Positions 34,501 to 45,503 of a stretch of DNA of 64,000 nucleotides are shown piece after piece; position 1 is the first letter of the stretch, and every line of letters begins with the position of its first letter. The stretch lies in assembly GCA_036927565.1 (NCBI GenBank), contig JAYESD010000010.1, positions 42,835,298-42,899,297 of the forward strand. Reading direction: 5' to 3'. A program made the translations under genes and the position numbers. A model generated the notes under the pieces. It was not told the origin of the DNA. It did no database searches and worked only from the letters and a program-made list of their open reading frames with translations. Origin of the DNA: Tuctoria greenei. Its lineage: Eukaryota > Streptophyta > Magnoliopsida > Poales > Poaceae.

Positions 34501-36330
34501 TGTAAGACCTATGTGTGTTGAATACATTGGCTTGTAGTGAATACACTTGGCTTTGATGATAAAAGCTTTGAATATCACCAAAACACCTTTTTATCAAGGT
34601 CCGACTCTGGCTCTGAGCTACAGCAAGGTCCGACGGTAGGTCCGGCTTGTTTTGGGCAGCTCCGGCTATGTTAGATGCTAGGTCCGGCTTCTTGGTAAGG
34701 TCCGACATGTCTTTGTTAGCTCCGGCATGTCTTTGATAGCTCCGGCATATACTTGATAGCTCCGGCATGCTTTTGCTAAGCTCCGATGTACTTTGTCTAG
34801 CTCCGGTTTTGGGTTGACTAGTTTTGACTAGTTTTTGGTAAGCTCCGGTGCTAGGATCTACTAGTTTTGGTAAGCTCCGGCGCTAGGTTCTACTAGCTTT
34901 TGATAGCTCTAGCTCAAGCTCCGGGTTGTTCTGGCAAGGTCCGGAACTTGACCTAAGTGCTTCTGCTTTTCATTTGCAATGTTTTGTACTTGCTTTACAT
35001 TGTTGGAAAGATTGCTTAGTATTAATTTGCTAAGTTTTTGGTGCGTTTTGGATGATACGGTTGATATCGTTTCTACTGTGGTTTTGCAACATGCTTATGT
35101 GAGGTTCTCACGTAAGGTGTTGTGTTCGGAACTAACTTGAGTCAAGTTGAGGACTTGGGCTCGTATGGATTGTTTGTTTGTTCATGTGCAGGTGTTGCTT
35201 GAGTTCAAGTCATGGCTGGTGACAGGATCCATTGGACTAGTCTCAGGGAGGAGATGAGGTTCCAACAACCAAGTTCGGGAGGAACTGTGGTTGAGCTGGT
35301 CAGGAGGTCGCGCAGGATGATTGAATCAAGGGCAGTGCATATGAAGGTCAAAGGAAGGTGTTCGCACGTATGCATGAGGTGCATGACGTGGCAATATGCT
35401 TCTAGAGACGGATTATGGAAGGAAGATCTGATCGGAAGGATCGGATCGTATGGGTTGAAGACTTAGGCTGCTAGCTGAGTCGGTTATGGCTCGGTATGGA
35501 AATATCGAGTTGGTTATGTTAGGATTTCGTGTGGGTCACGAATTTGAGTTGTTTAGGAATGTGGGATACGTTCCTTAGGTGTTTGAAAGTCTTAAGATTG
35601 CTTCTATCTGCGTATAGAAGAGTCCTAAGCAGTTATGGAAAGTTCCGATTGTGATCGGATTAGGATTGGAGTCCTAGTTGAGATTGGGATGGCCTAAGGG
35701 CTGGTTATATAAGCAAGGGAAGGCCAAAGCTCATGTGGAGACGACTTTGGGGCTGTTCCTCTTGTGTTCTATTGAATAAAATTCATAATTTGAAGGAACT
35801 TTTTGTGCCTTGTTCGTCCGACTTGTTCCAGACAAGTTTTACTCGTCGAGTTTCTGGACAGCACTACCTTTCGTCGGTGGTTTTATCATAACTCGAGTTT
35901 TACTGATCCAATTGACGTGATTCTTTTTCGGTTGTCTTCACAACTTGATTATCTATCATATATCAAAATTTCACGGTCATTGAATTTGTGGTTTATGATA
36001 TACACGAGTTTCTTTGCAACATTCCTGAACTGTTTGTCTCGGGTAGGTCAGATTGACCTTTGTTTGATCTTTCGATCATAACTTGAGTTTTTCTCGACGA
36101 ATTTGAGTAATTCTTTTTGTGTTATCCTCGTGACCTGATTCTCTCTGATATCTATCACTTTTGTCATGGTGAAACACGTTTAGATTAGTCTCATACACGA
36201 TTTCTTTAACAGATCGTTTTTCTACCGAAGGGATCAGGGTTTTATTGTTTCCGTTGCGTAAGATTTTTAAATCTACCATTCAACCCCCCCCCCCCCTCTG
36301 GTAGCTTTTCACGTGCTCTTCGATCCTACA
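34501..36330 (+). repeat. F1d 3' LTR
   Basis: The 1,830-bp LTR has the same features as the 5' copy, including the 84-codon U3 ORF at 35212-35466, TATA near 35707, AATAAA near 35776 and a longer C-run (36285-36295). It ends TACA followed by CAGTT. Confidence 0.95.
35212..35466 (+). CDS. Small ORF in F1 LTR U3 (3' copy)
   Basis: This copy is nearly identical to 26763-27017. It lies downstream of pol and upstream of the R poly(A) signal (about 35776), so it would be part of the 3' end of full-length RNA. A possible 3' splice site (TTTGTTTGTTCATGTGCAG) ends at about 35192, roughly 20 bases before the ATG. No protein family was recognised. Translation is speculative. Confidence 0.35.
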   Translation: MAGDRIHWTSLREEMRFQQPSSGGTVVELVRRSRRMIESRAVHMKVKGRCSHVCMRCMTWQYASRDGLWKEDLIGRIGSYGLKT

Positions 36331-37016
36331 CAGTTCACTGCCAACTTCGGGAGCTCCTACACCTGGCCTGGCACTGAGCTGGATCTCTTCGCTGTACGTC
36401 AGAAGTCGAGAGAGTCACTGTGATCATTCATCCAGCAGTTCTCTCAGGTACGGAACACTATATCCTCTATCTCCAACGCTTCTGTCGTTGTTGCATTCTG
36501 ATAGGGGTTCGAGACAAGAAGATGTTGGAGAAGCTGGCAACTAAGGATGTCAGCAGCGTCACAGAACTCTTTAGTCTGGCTGACAAGTGTGCTAGAGCTG
36601 CGAGGGTCGTGAGATGCACTCAAAACCAGCTACGTAGGCTAGTCAATCCACCTCCAAAGTCGGAGCTACTGCCAGCGGCAGTGACAAAAAAAAAGAAGTC
36701 AAGTGGCAAGAAGAAGTCACTTGCCGGCACACCTACAGCTGCCGCAGTCGCAGCACTTGGTGGTCGGGGACCACGCCCCAACAAACGACCTCGACAATCA
36801 TTTGAGGACGGTGACAAAATGTGGTGCCCGATCCACAAATCAATGGGCCGTAATCTTGAAGACTATCGTGAGGTCAAGAGGCTTGCTGAACGCAATAGTA
36901 AGTGTCAAGACGAAACCCCTTTCTGCCAGCGAGAAGGGAAACAAAAAGTAGACGAAGCTCCATCTGATCATGAGCTAGGCTTCCAAGACACCAAGAAGGC
37001 GTTAAAGGCAGTCTAG
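36331..37016 (+). pseudogene. Gypsy D gag, second part
   Basis: This continues gag after the F1d insertion: QFTANFGSSYTWPGTELDL, SFIQQFSQVRNTISSISNAS and, after frameshifts near 36420-36510, RDKKMLEKLATKDVSSVTEL and FSLADKCARAAR. A Lys-rich stretch (36690-36725) leads to a Zn-knuckle-like WCPIHKSMGRNLEDYREVK (C-x2-H pattern) characteristic of Tat-type gag. A TGA interrupts early (36419-36421), and the segment ends at TAG 37014-37016. Confidence 0.87.
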
Positions 37017-37852
37017 AACACCGTCGACGACTCCAACACCAACTCTGACAATGAACATTGGAAGACTGTCTATATGATGTATGGACGGTCCTAGGATATT
37101 ACCTCTCGAGGCATTCTAAGAACTATGTGTCGGGAGATGGCTACTGCTGCACACACTACCAAGGCGGAGCCTCATCGGAAGTGGATGGACATTCCCATCA
37201 CCTTCAACGCTTCGGATGTCCGAAGAACATGGCAGAAGCAGAACAATTGCCCCTGATGGTCTCCCCGATTATCAATAATGTACAACTCTTCCATGTCTTG
37301 GTGGATGGAGGAGCGATGCTCAACCTCATCAGCTTCGCAGCCTTTGTAAAGCTCCATCTTAGCCTCTCGGACCTCAGGCCCTCACGCCCATTCTCCAAAG
37401 TGGGTCCGGGGCTGTCACACCAGTCGGGTCTGTTACCCTCCCGATGACCTTTGGGACACCAGAGAACTACCAATCTGAGAAGCTGATGTTCGATGTAGCA
37501 CACATCAACCTTCCCTTCAACGCCATCCTAGGCAGGCCAGCCTTGTATAGGTTCATGGTGGTGTCCCAATACGGCTATCTTGTGTTGAAGATGCCAACTC
37601 CGTCAAGCGTCCTCCGGATCTGAGGGGATCACACTGCTGGAGTCACTGCGCTGGAAAAACTCCATGCGCTCGCAACAGCGCAAGAAGATGAGTCCGGCAA
37701 GGAGAAATCTGCTCGGCAACCACCAAGATCACGCCAGCATGGCTCAACCTTTGCACCTTGTGTGCAACAAAGCGAAGACACTGATGTTCCCATCAAAGTC
37801 GTCCAAATTGGTTCTGATGCCGCCCAAGGGTCTAGGTGACAAATAGGAACTC
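37017..37852 (+). pseudogene. Gypsy D protease and spacer
   Basis: ITFNASDV-type sequence is followed by PLMVSPIINNVQLFHVLVDG and the protease motif LVDGGAMLNLIS near 37300, in which DGG takes the place of DTG/DSG. In another frame, VTLPMTFGTPENY and FNAILGRPALYRFMVV lie near 37440-37560. This is the aspartic protease of a Tat-like element. Frameshifts near 37430 and a stop near 37622 (TGA) break it. Confidence 0.8.
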
Positions 37853-39205
37853 GTGCACGTCACTTTCCTCTGGGAAAATGTCGATGTGTTTGCATGGCAA
37901 CCATCACAGATGCCTGGGATTCCCAGGGAGGTGATCGAGCACCATCTAAAGATCTACCTCGACGCACGGCCTATACAACAGAAGCCCCAGAAGCAATTTG
38001 TTGAGCGACAGAATTTCATCCAAGAAGAAGTCAAAAAGCTGGTTGACGCTAGATTCATCTGGGAGGTTCATCATCGACGATGGCTGTCAAACCTAGTCAT
38101 CATACCAAAGGCCAGCGGGAAGCTTCGGATGTGCATCGACTACACCACTTTGAATAAGGCATGTCCAAAAGACCCCTTTCCACTAACAAGAATAGATCAG
38201 ATAGTGGATTCAACCTCCGGTTGTGAGCTTCTATGTTTCTTAGACGCATATTTTGGATTTCATCAAATTCTAATGTATAAGGAAGATGAACAGCACACTG
38301 CTTTCAATATGGTAGATGGTCTCTACTACTACACAGCATTGTCTTATGGTCTCAAAAATGCACTCTCCACCTCTGTGCGAGCTATGCACAAAACCTTTGG
38401 GGAGCTCATTCGGGACCTAGTGGAAGTATACGTCGATGACATCATTGTCAAGGTGAAGAACAAAGACTCACTCCTCAACAACCTTCAATCAGTCTTTGAC
38501 AAGCTGCGCCTAACGCGCACGAAGCTCAACCCTGACAAGTGTGTCTTTGGGGTTAACTCCGGAAAGCTTCTTGGTTTCTTGGTGACCCAGCGAGGAATTG
38601 AAGCAAATCCAGCCAAGATCAAAGCAATCAAAGTGATGCAGCCTCCAGCCCGTGTCAAGGACGTCCAGAAGCTTACTTGGTGTCTAGCTTCGCTCAACCG
38701 GTTCATCTCAAGGCTAGCAGAGCAGGCGCTACCCTTCTTCAAGTTATTGAGGAAGTCCGAACCATTCCATTGGTCTGAAGAAGCAGAGAAGGCATTCCAA
38801 GAGCTCAAGCAGCTCCTCACCACACTACCAATCATGGTAGCTTCGGAACCTGGTGAGCCTCTTCTACTTTACATCGCTGCAACTACGGAGGTTTTTAGCA
38901 TGGTTTTGGTTGCGAAAGACCAGAAACATCTTCAAATCAGGAGCCTAGACCCCTCCGGGAGGGTTCAGAGCTACCTGAAGGCGAGTATGAGTCCCAGTCC
39001 CCGGGCACGGATCCTAAAGGCAAGATGCATGTGGATCAACCTCCATTATCCGAGGGAGTATCAACTGCTCAAGAAGAAGGTCTGGACCCCTTCGGGAGGG
39101 TCCAAGCTGATGAAGAAGAAACTTGAGACTCTTCCGGGAGGGTCCGAACTGTCCAGCAGTCAGTGTACTTCGTGGCGCCAAGACTCGATATATTTTGATG
39201 CATAA
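37853..39205 (+). pseudogene. Gypsy D reverse transcriptase and start of RNase H
   Basis: A 450-codon open frame encodes Ty3/Gypsy RT: WQPSQMPGIPREVIEHHL, GKLRMCIDYTTLNKACPKD, FLDAYFGFHQI (in place of the usual D.YSGYHQI), the catalytic EVYVDDIIVK near residue 190, KLNPDKCVFGV and LGFLVTQRGIEANPAK. The thumb and RNase H begin with FHWSEEAEKAFQELK. Residues ~365-435 hold an extra linker with three repeats of a PSGRVQ/PSGGSK/PGGSEL motif, encoded by CTCCGGGAGGGTCC-like DNA (38952, 39088, 39131). This is the longest intact coding stretch of element D. Confidence 0.92.
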
Positions 39206-39725
39206 GCTGTTGTACACAGTACTTATTGCCTCAAGGAAACTGCGACATTACTTCCAAGCCCACAAGATATCAGTGGTAACATCTTATCTACTACGTGCAA
39301 TTTTACATAATCCCAATTCAACAGGAAATGTCGCCAAGTGGGCCGCAGAGCTGGCAGAATTTGATCTTGAATTCCTGCCTCGACATGCAATAAGTCAAGC
39401 GTTGGTTGACTTCATGGCGGAGTGGACACATTCTTCGTCAAGTCCGGGGGGGCCTCAACGAGCAAAAACCGGAACCTAATAACCTATTCTTCACTACGCC
39501 TCACTGGACTCTCTATTTTGACAGCTCCGTGCAAAAGCAGGGGCTGGAGCTGGAATCCTTCTCCTTGCTCCGACCGAGAAGGTCAAGTACATGGTGCGAC
39601 TCGACTTGAAGGCGACCAACAACATGGCAGAATATGAATCTCTCATCTTCGGACTCAAGGTGGCGCTATCATATGGCGTCCGACAACTGCTGGTGAAGGG
39701 TGACTCGCAACTCATCATCAAACAT
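39206..39725 (+). pseudogene. Gypsy D RNase H, truncated by Copia C
   Basis: RT-associated RNase H continues after a frameshift: RKLRHYFQAHKISVVTSY, NVAKWAAELAEFDLEFLPRHAISQALVDFMAEW. A second archaeal-type RNase H start typical of Tat elements follows: PHWTLYFDSSVQKQG, and in other frames NNMAEYESLIFGLKVALSYG and LLVKGDSQLIIKH. It is cut at 39725 by the Copia C LTR. The remainder, including integrase, should lie beyond 64000. Confidence 0.87.
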
Positions 39726-41193
39726 TGAAAGCATCTAGGCCCCCATGAGGTATGGTTTCAGTGATTAATGACAACCGTTGGATATCACTAATGAGTTTGT
39801 GGATGCAAGGTCTCTCGTATAACTCATCACACTTAATGGACTCTATATTTATATCATCTACTGCTCATTGGACACAATTGGAGACTCCTCAACAAACTAT
39901 TTTACAAGGTCAATCGATTTTCATGAAGACTAAAAGAAAAGGCACATATTTCAAAATTACTCCATCAAAATTGATAGCACTCAAGACTTGGTCGTCATCA
40001 GAAGAACATTTCAAACCAATGTATAAGAGGTCACTCGAACAAATTCCAAAAGAATCACTTAGAACAACTCGAAGCAGACAAAATCAACTCACCGGATCAT
40101 CCGATGTATCCAGAAAACACTACATCGGTCGAGTTGGCTCAACGGCAAAAAAAGACCTCAGACTTGAGTATACACCGGAGCATCCAATGATGAAACAAGT
40201 GTTACATCGGTCTATCATTCCAGTAAGCAATTTCCCTAGACCAAGTGTAACACCGGACCATCCGATGTACAATTATAACACATCGGTCAATCATTCCAGT
40301 AAGCATTATTTCTGGATCATTCTTGATCAAGTGTCACCGGACTATCCGATGTACAGGTGTATACAACATCGGTCGATCAACGGTCATATCTGACACAGTG
40401 ACATCAGCTAATTTGGATTCGACATATGACAATTGAAGGGAGAACATCAGATCATCCGGTGTTCGCAGAACAGTGATGTCAGCCTACTTTTCCAACGGCT
40501 ATTTCGTGGAAGCTGGCTATTTATACCCCTTCAACCAGTCATTTCGACAAGTCTTGATGCCCAGAGCTACCCTGCACATTACCAAGTATTCAAGACATTG
40601 AGCAACCACTTCCACATCATTTACACCACTTGTACACCAAGAGATAGGCTAGAACTTGCTAGAGATGATGCTTGTGTGCTTCCATTCTTGGTGATTGGAG
40701 TATCTAGTCTAGTGAGAGCTGTAAGGGAGTGTCTCTTGGTGATTGCATTCACCGTGTAACAGTCGGTGATTGGAGAGAGCCTTCCGGAGCTTGCCAAGTT
40801 GGTTGTGGAAGCCCGGAGGATCAAACTTGTACAAGGCTTGAGCTCCACCTTGCCGGGGATGGCGAACGGAGACTTTTAGTGAAGACCCCTGGTCTCGGTG
40901 ACTTGGGAGTGGCTATACCCTTTGGTGGGTGCCACAACATGGATGTAGGAAGGTCTTGATAATCTTGCCGAACCACGGGATAAATCATCGTGTCTTCGTG
41001 TCTCCTCAGGAGTTTGCACACTCTTCCTTCCCGTTACACTTATGCATTTCATATACCACAAAATTATTATTCACTTGAATGTATAGGTTGTTTGCATAGG
41101 GAATTGGGCTTTTAGTAGTTAAGTTTTTATTCCTTTATTTTTTTAAAAGAAGCCCAATTCACCCCCCCCCCCCTTGGGCATTCGATCCTTACA
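39726..41193 (+). repeat. Copia C 5' LTR
   Basis: The 1,468-bp LTR starts TGAAAGCATCTAGGCCCC and ends CGATCCTTACA, followed by the iMet primer site. U3 (40080-40470) has repeated ACCGGATCATCCGATG-type motifs alternating with ACATCGGTC. TATA (CTATTTATACCC) is at 40517-40528. It sits in D RNase H next to AACAT (39721-39725). The 3' LTR is outside the window. Confidence 0.92.
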
Positions 41194-41195
41194 AT

Positions 41196-41209
41196 TGGTA
41201 TCAGAGCGA
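41196..41209 (+). other. Copia C primer binding site
   Basis: TGGTATCAGAGCGA lies two bases after the LTR and is complementary to initiator Met tRNA. Confidence 0.93.
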
Positions 41210-41253
41210 GGTTGCTCATTGGATCATTCTAGTCTCACCACTAGAGAGCTAAA

Positions 41254-42495
41254 ATGGCCAAGATTGGGGGTTCGGTTCCCATCTTCGAGGGCAAGAACTT
41301 CGCCTATTGGAAAGCACGCATGCGTGCTTATCTAGAGGCTATTGCTATCGAGGTATGGGAAGCGACCCATGCGGGGTTTGGTGAGCATAACTATATTGGT
41401 GATCAAGTCAAGTGAGATGCAAAGGCTAGAAATGCTATTTATGAATGCATTAGACAAGATGTGTCTGCTAGGATTGCTAGCAAAGAAAAGTCTTGTGAAA
41501 TTTAGGCTTGCTTGATTGAAATTCATGAGGGTTCTTCTCGTGTTAAAGAACTAAAGTATCATATGCTTAAGGCCAAATATGATGAGTTCAAAATGCTACC
41601 TCATGAAAATGTCAATGAAATGTTTTCTCGCTTGAATGTTCTCATTGAGAAAATTAATGATCTTGATATTTCTTCTCTTGGCAAGGGACTCATCAACCGC
41701 AAGATTCTTATGCTTCTTCCTAAGCCAAAGTACAACATCATCAACTCCATGCTTCAAAAGGAATCTCTTGATCACATTGAAGTTTCAGAACTAATTGGAG
41801 AGATTCACGCTCATGAGATGAGTGTGCTTGGGATGATGGAGGAATCATCGTCAAAGACAATTGCTATAAAGGCTTCCACCAAGAGAACAAATCTCAAGAA
41901 AAAGAAAGTGATCGAGCCTAGCTCAAGTGAAGAAGAGCAAGCATCAAGTGAAGATGACGATGATGAGCTTGCATTGATGATGAGAAAATTCGCTCGCTTG
42001 AACTCCAAGATTGCCAAGAAGGGATACACTTTTGATCCCAAAAAGAAAGAATTTCTACCAAGGAAAGATGACAACAAGACTTGCTATAATTGTGGTGATC
42101 AAGGCCATATCTCCTATGATTGTCCAAAATCGGACAAAAGAAGAGAGAACCACAAGGGCAAGCATCGCAAGCTTGAGGATAGTGAGGATGATGAAGAAGA
42201 GGACAAGCCCAAACCAAGATTCTTTTGGAAGAAGAAGCATGACAAAGGCAAAAAGGCAAAACTCTTTCAAAGAAGAGAAAAGGTCCACAAAAGGTGTTCC
42301 AGTGTGAGGCAAATGAATGGATCACCGACGAAGAATCTAGTTATGAAGAGAGTGAAGCGGAAGAAGAGAGCTTGGCCGGCCTTACCATTGCCAACAATGA
42401 TGATTCATCTCTTCGTCCACCTCCCATGTGCCTCATGGCAAAAGGTAACACCAAGGTATGTGATGATTCTAGCGATGATGAGCTTTCCCTCGTGA
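41254..42495 (+). pseudogene. Copia C gag
   Basis: ATG 41254 begins MAKIGGSVPIFEGKNFAYWK, 45 bp after the primer site. The UBN2-type gag follows, then KAKYDEFKMLPHENVNEMFS, LMLLPKPKYNIINSMLQKES and GEIHAHEMSVL. An acidic/Ser stretch (SSSEEEQASSEDDDDE) precedes the CCHC knuckle CYNCGDQGHISYDCPKS near 42085-42130 and a strongly basic tail. Two early stops, TGA 41413-41415 and TAG 41502-41504, both sit where related gags carry Trp, consistent with G-to-A changes. From 41512 the frame is open to 42495. A frameshift near 42290 moves the tail (ANEWITDEESSYEESEAEEE) to another frame. Confidence 0.9.
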
Positions 42496-43392
42496 TTTAG
42501 CTTCATTGATAAATGAATACCACACTATCATCAAAAGGGAAAAGAGTTAGGTCAAGGCTCTTGAAGAAGGTCGTGCTAAGCTCGAGAGTGCTTACCTCGA
42601 TCTGCTTGACAAGTATGAAAGCATACATAAGGAGCATGACACGCTCAAATCTCATGTCAAGCAAGTTGAGGAGGATAAGGCTCAAATCAAGCTAGATCAT
42701 CATGAGCTTGACTTAGCGCACCAAGCACTCTTGGGAAAGCACAATGAGTTAATCCAAGAGCATCAAGTACTTAACCTTGCTTATGAAGTCCTTGATCAAG
42801 AATTGAAAACTATAAAGAAAGAAACCCTTAATGATAAGGCATCTATTATTTCTCATGCCACTAATGTCTTGCATAAGTCTTTGCATTTTAAAGAGAATGC
42901 TAGGGAGAAGGATTTGTTGAATGAAATTGAATGTCTCCGCACTAGTGTGGCTAGACTATCTAAGGGAGAAGTCAAGCACAAAGAAATCCTCTTCCAACAA
43001 GCAAGGGCCTTCAACAAGAGAGAACTTGGATCCTTCCCGGTGCCTAACAAAGGAAAGGTGCCCTCACCGGAGCTTAAAACGAGCTTCATCAAGGAAGTTG
43101 GTTCTTATTGCCAACATTGCGAGGTCACCGGTCACCATAAAAGGGAGTGTCCTCTTCCTAACCGGCCTTCTCCAAAATTGCCTACCAACTACAAGTCTAC
43201 CTTTAATGATCACTATTATCTCTTGAGTAAAGTAGATGGCAAGGTGAAGGCAAGGTTCATTGGAAAGGACATGAAGGGCATGAAGGGGAAGCTTCCCAAG
43301 CAACTTTGGGTCCCAAAAACACTTGTATAACACATACAAGGACCTAAGTTAGCTTGGGTGCCTAAAATCAAAAATTGAATTCATGTGTGTAG
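42496..43392 (+). pseudogene. Copia C coiled-coil spacer and second knuckle
   Basis: In shifted frames this reads as a long heptad region: KVLKALEEGRAKLESAYLDL-like DNA at 42550-42610, then 42731-43330 with KHNELIQEHQVLNLAYEVLD and EIECLRTSVARLSKGEVKH. It is followed by a knuckle CQHCEVTGHHKRECPLPN near 43110 and KGKLPKQLWVPKTL. The WVPK repeat before protease is typical of Sirevirus polyproteins. TAA 43328-43330 and further stops separate it from protease. Confidence 0.85.
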
Positions 43393-44871
43393 ATGAACTA
43401 CAAAGCCGGAGGAAAGCATTGGGTACTCGATAGCGGGTGCACTCAACACATGACCGACAACGATGGTATGTTCACCTCCATAGAGAACCCCGGCAATCAT
43501 GAAGAAGTCACCTTTGGTGACAACTCTAAGGGGAAGTTAATTGGGCTGGGTAAGATTGCAATTTCACATGATTTGTCTATTTCTAATGTGTTGTATGTTA
43601 AGTCACTTAGTTTCAATTTGCTTTCTATTGCACAATTATGTGATCTTGGACTAACATGCACCTTTGGAAAGAATGATGTTGTTGTGACTAGTGAAACAAG
43701 CAAAGAACTAATCTTCAAAGTGTTTCAACATGGACATCTCTACCTAGTAGACTTCTCCGACAAGGATGCTAGCTTGACCACTTATCTTTTCACCAAGACG
43801 AGTTTGGGTTGTCTATGGCATCGATGCATCGCTCACATTGGAATGAGCAAGCTCAAGAAGTCATTCAAGCTTGGGATGGTGACCGGCGTGAAGGATGTCA
43901 CATTTGAAAAGAACAAGCTTTGTAGCGCTTGTCAAGCCGGAAAACAAGTTGCTTCACACCACCCGATGAAGACAATGGTGTCAACCTCCAAGCCACTTGA
44001 GTTGCCCCACATGGACCTCTTCGGACCGTCCACCTATCGAAGTCCTGGTGGTAATCTCTATTGTCTTGTTATAGTTGATGACTACTCTCGCTATGCTTGG
44101 ACATTGTTTCTAGGTGACAAGAGTGAAACTCCGGAACTGTTCAAGACCTTCACTAAACGTGCTCAAAATGAATTTCAACTTCCCATCATCAAGGTCCGGA
44201 GTGACAACGGCACCGAATTCAAGAACTACAACATTGGGGAGTGGTGTGATCATGAAGGCGTGAAGCATGAATTTTCAGCCACATACACTCCTCAACAAAA
44301 TAGTGTCGTTAAAAGGAAGAACAAGACTCTCATCACTCTTACACGAGCAATGCTTGATGACTATGGCACGTCCGAGAAGTTTTGGGCCGAAGCAATCAAC
44401 ACGACGTGCCATGCCGCAGATTGGGTCTATCTACAGCGACTACTTCAAAAGACCCTGTACGAACTCCTCATTGGGAGAAAGCCCAACATCTCCTATTTCC
44501 AAGTCTTTGGGTGCAAGTGCTACATCTACTGCAAGAAAAGGCTTGGTAAGTTTGAAAGAAGGTGTGATGTTGGTATCTTTCTTGGTTATGCATCAAACTC
44601 AAAAGCATATCGAGTATTCAACCAAACCTCCGGTTTAGTTGAGGAAAGTTGTGGTGTTGAGTTTGATGAAACTAATGGCTCCCAAGAGGAGAGTTTTGGT
44701 CATGATGAAATATATAATGATCCTCTACGAGAATCTATGAAGAACATGACCATTGGAGACATCAAGCTAAAGTTGAGGAGAGCCATGATCAAGGGGGAGC
44801 TTCAAGTTCCAACATCAACACAACTATGGCACCTCAAGTTGACGAAGAAGAAAAAGATGATCCATTGCTGA
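43393..44871 (+). pseudogene. Copia C protease and integrase
   Basis: The 492-codon open frame has retropepsin WVLDSGCTQHMTDN with an intact DSG. The pre-integrase zinc domain is changed: LWHRCIAHIGMSKL, and CSACQAGKQVASHH. The integrase core has D in LPHMDLFGPS and D in VRSDNGTEFKNY, but the catalytic Glu is replaced by Lys (VVKRKNKT, codon 44311-44313). FGCKCYIYCKKRLGKFERR and VEFDETNGSQEES follow. The frame ends at a frameshift before the RT linker. The lost Glu should abolish strand transfer. Confidence 0.93.
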
Positions 44872-45503
44872 CAAAGACTCACAAGCCACACAACATCAAG
44901 AAGAAGAACAAGTCCATGATCAAGTCCAACCACAAGAAGAGCAACACGCATCAATACCGCCAAGTGCTTCACAACCACTTATGAGGCATGGACGCATCTC
45001 CAAGGCGCATTCGATTGATCAATTTATCGGAAGTCCGTCAAGGGGAGTAAGTACATGTTCTCGCCATTTCGCTACGTTTTGTGAGCACTACTCGTTTGTT
45101 TCATGTGTAGAACCCACTCACATTGAGGAAGCACTCCAAGATCCAAATTGGGTAATGGCCATGCAAGAAGAACTCAACAAATTCATCCGCAATGAAGTTT
45201 GGGTATTGGAGGAGCGACCCAAGGACAAGAATGTCATCGGGACAAAGTGGGTGTACCGCAACAAACAAGACGAGAATGGTGTTGTTATCCACAACAAGGC
45301 AAGACTTGTGGCCAAGGGTTTCTCGCAAGTTGAAGGACTAGACTTTGGGGAAACATTTGCTCCGGTCGCTCGACTAGAAGCCATCCGTATACTTCTTGCT
45401 TTTGCATCACATCATAATATAAAGCTTTATCAAATGGATGTGAAAAGTGCCTTTCTTAATGGTTATATTAACGAGCTTGTCTATGTTGAACAACCTCCCG
45501 GGT
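44872..45503 (+). pseudogene. Copia C reverse transcriptase, first part
   Basis: Linker (QPLMRHGRISKAHSIDQFIG), then FVSCVEPTHIEEALQDPNWV, AMQEELNKFIRNEVWVLEE, GTKWVYRNKQDENGVV, GETFAPVARLEAIRILLAFA and KLYQMDVKSAFLNGYINE. It ends inside EQPPG, where the solo F1 LTR inserts, and resumes with FEDPRNPNHVYRL at 47427. RT copies genomic RNA. The segment from 44981 is one open frame. Confidence 0.93.
45499..45503. repeat. Target site duplication of solo F1 LTR (left)
   Basis: CGGGT is repeated at 47422-47426. Confidence 0.95.

Larger units (their letters stand above)
26052..36330 (+). mobile_element. Full-length Copia retrotransposon F1d
   Basis: The element is 10,279 bp with LTRs 26052-27874 and 34501-36330, perfect 5-bp duplication CAGTT, iMet primer site at 27877 and a polypurine tract at 34488-34499. 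Its order is gag, protease, integrase, RT, RNase H. It is the best preserved element in the window. The defects I can see are one nonsense codon (29029-29031), frameshift damage at 30130-30330, and single-base deletions near 30765 and 32210. The LTRs look very similar by eye, so the insertion should be relatively young. It lies in Gypsy D gag. Confidence 0.97.

Noticed and set aside
36285..36296. C-run as assembly error or functional G-quadruplex
   Set aside because: C-runs occur at the same U5 position in the other F1 LTRs and in Copia C. Length variation is expected slippage.
42055..42325. Minus-strand ORFs opposite Copia C gag
   Set aside because: They are antisense shadows of the Lys/Glu-rich gag region.
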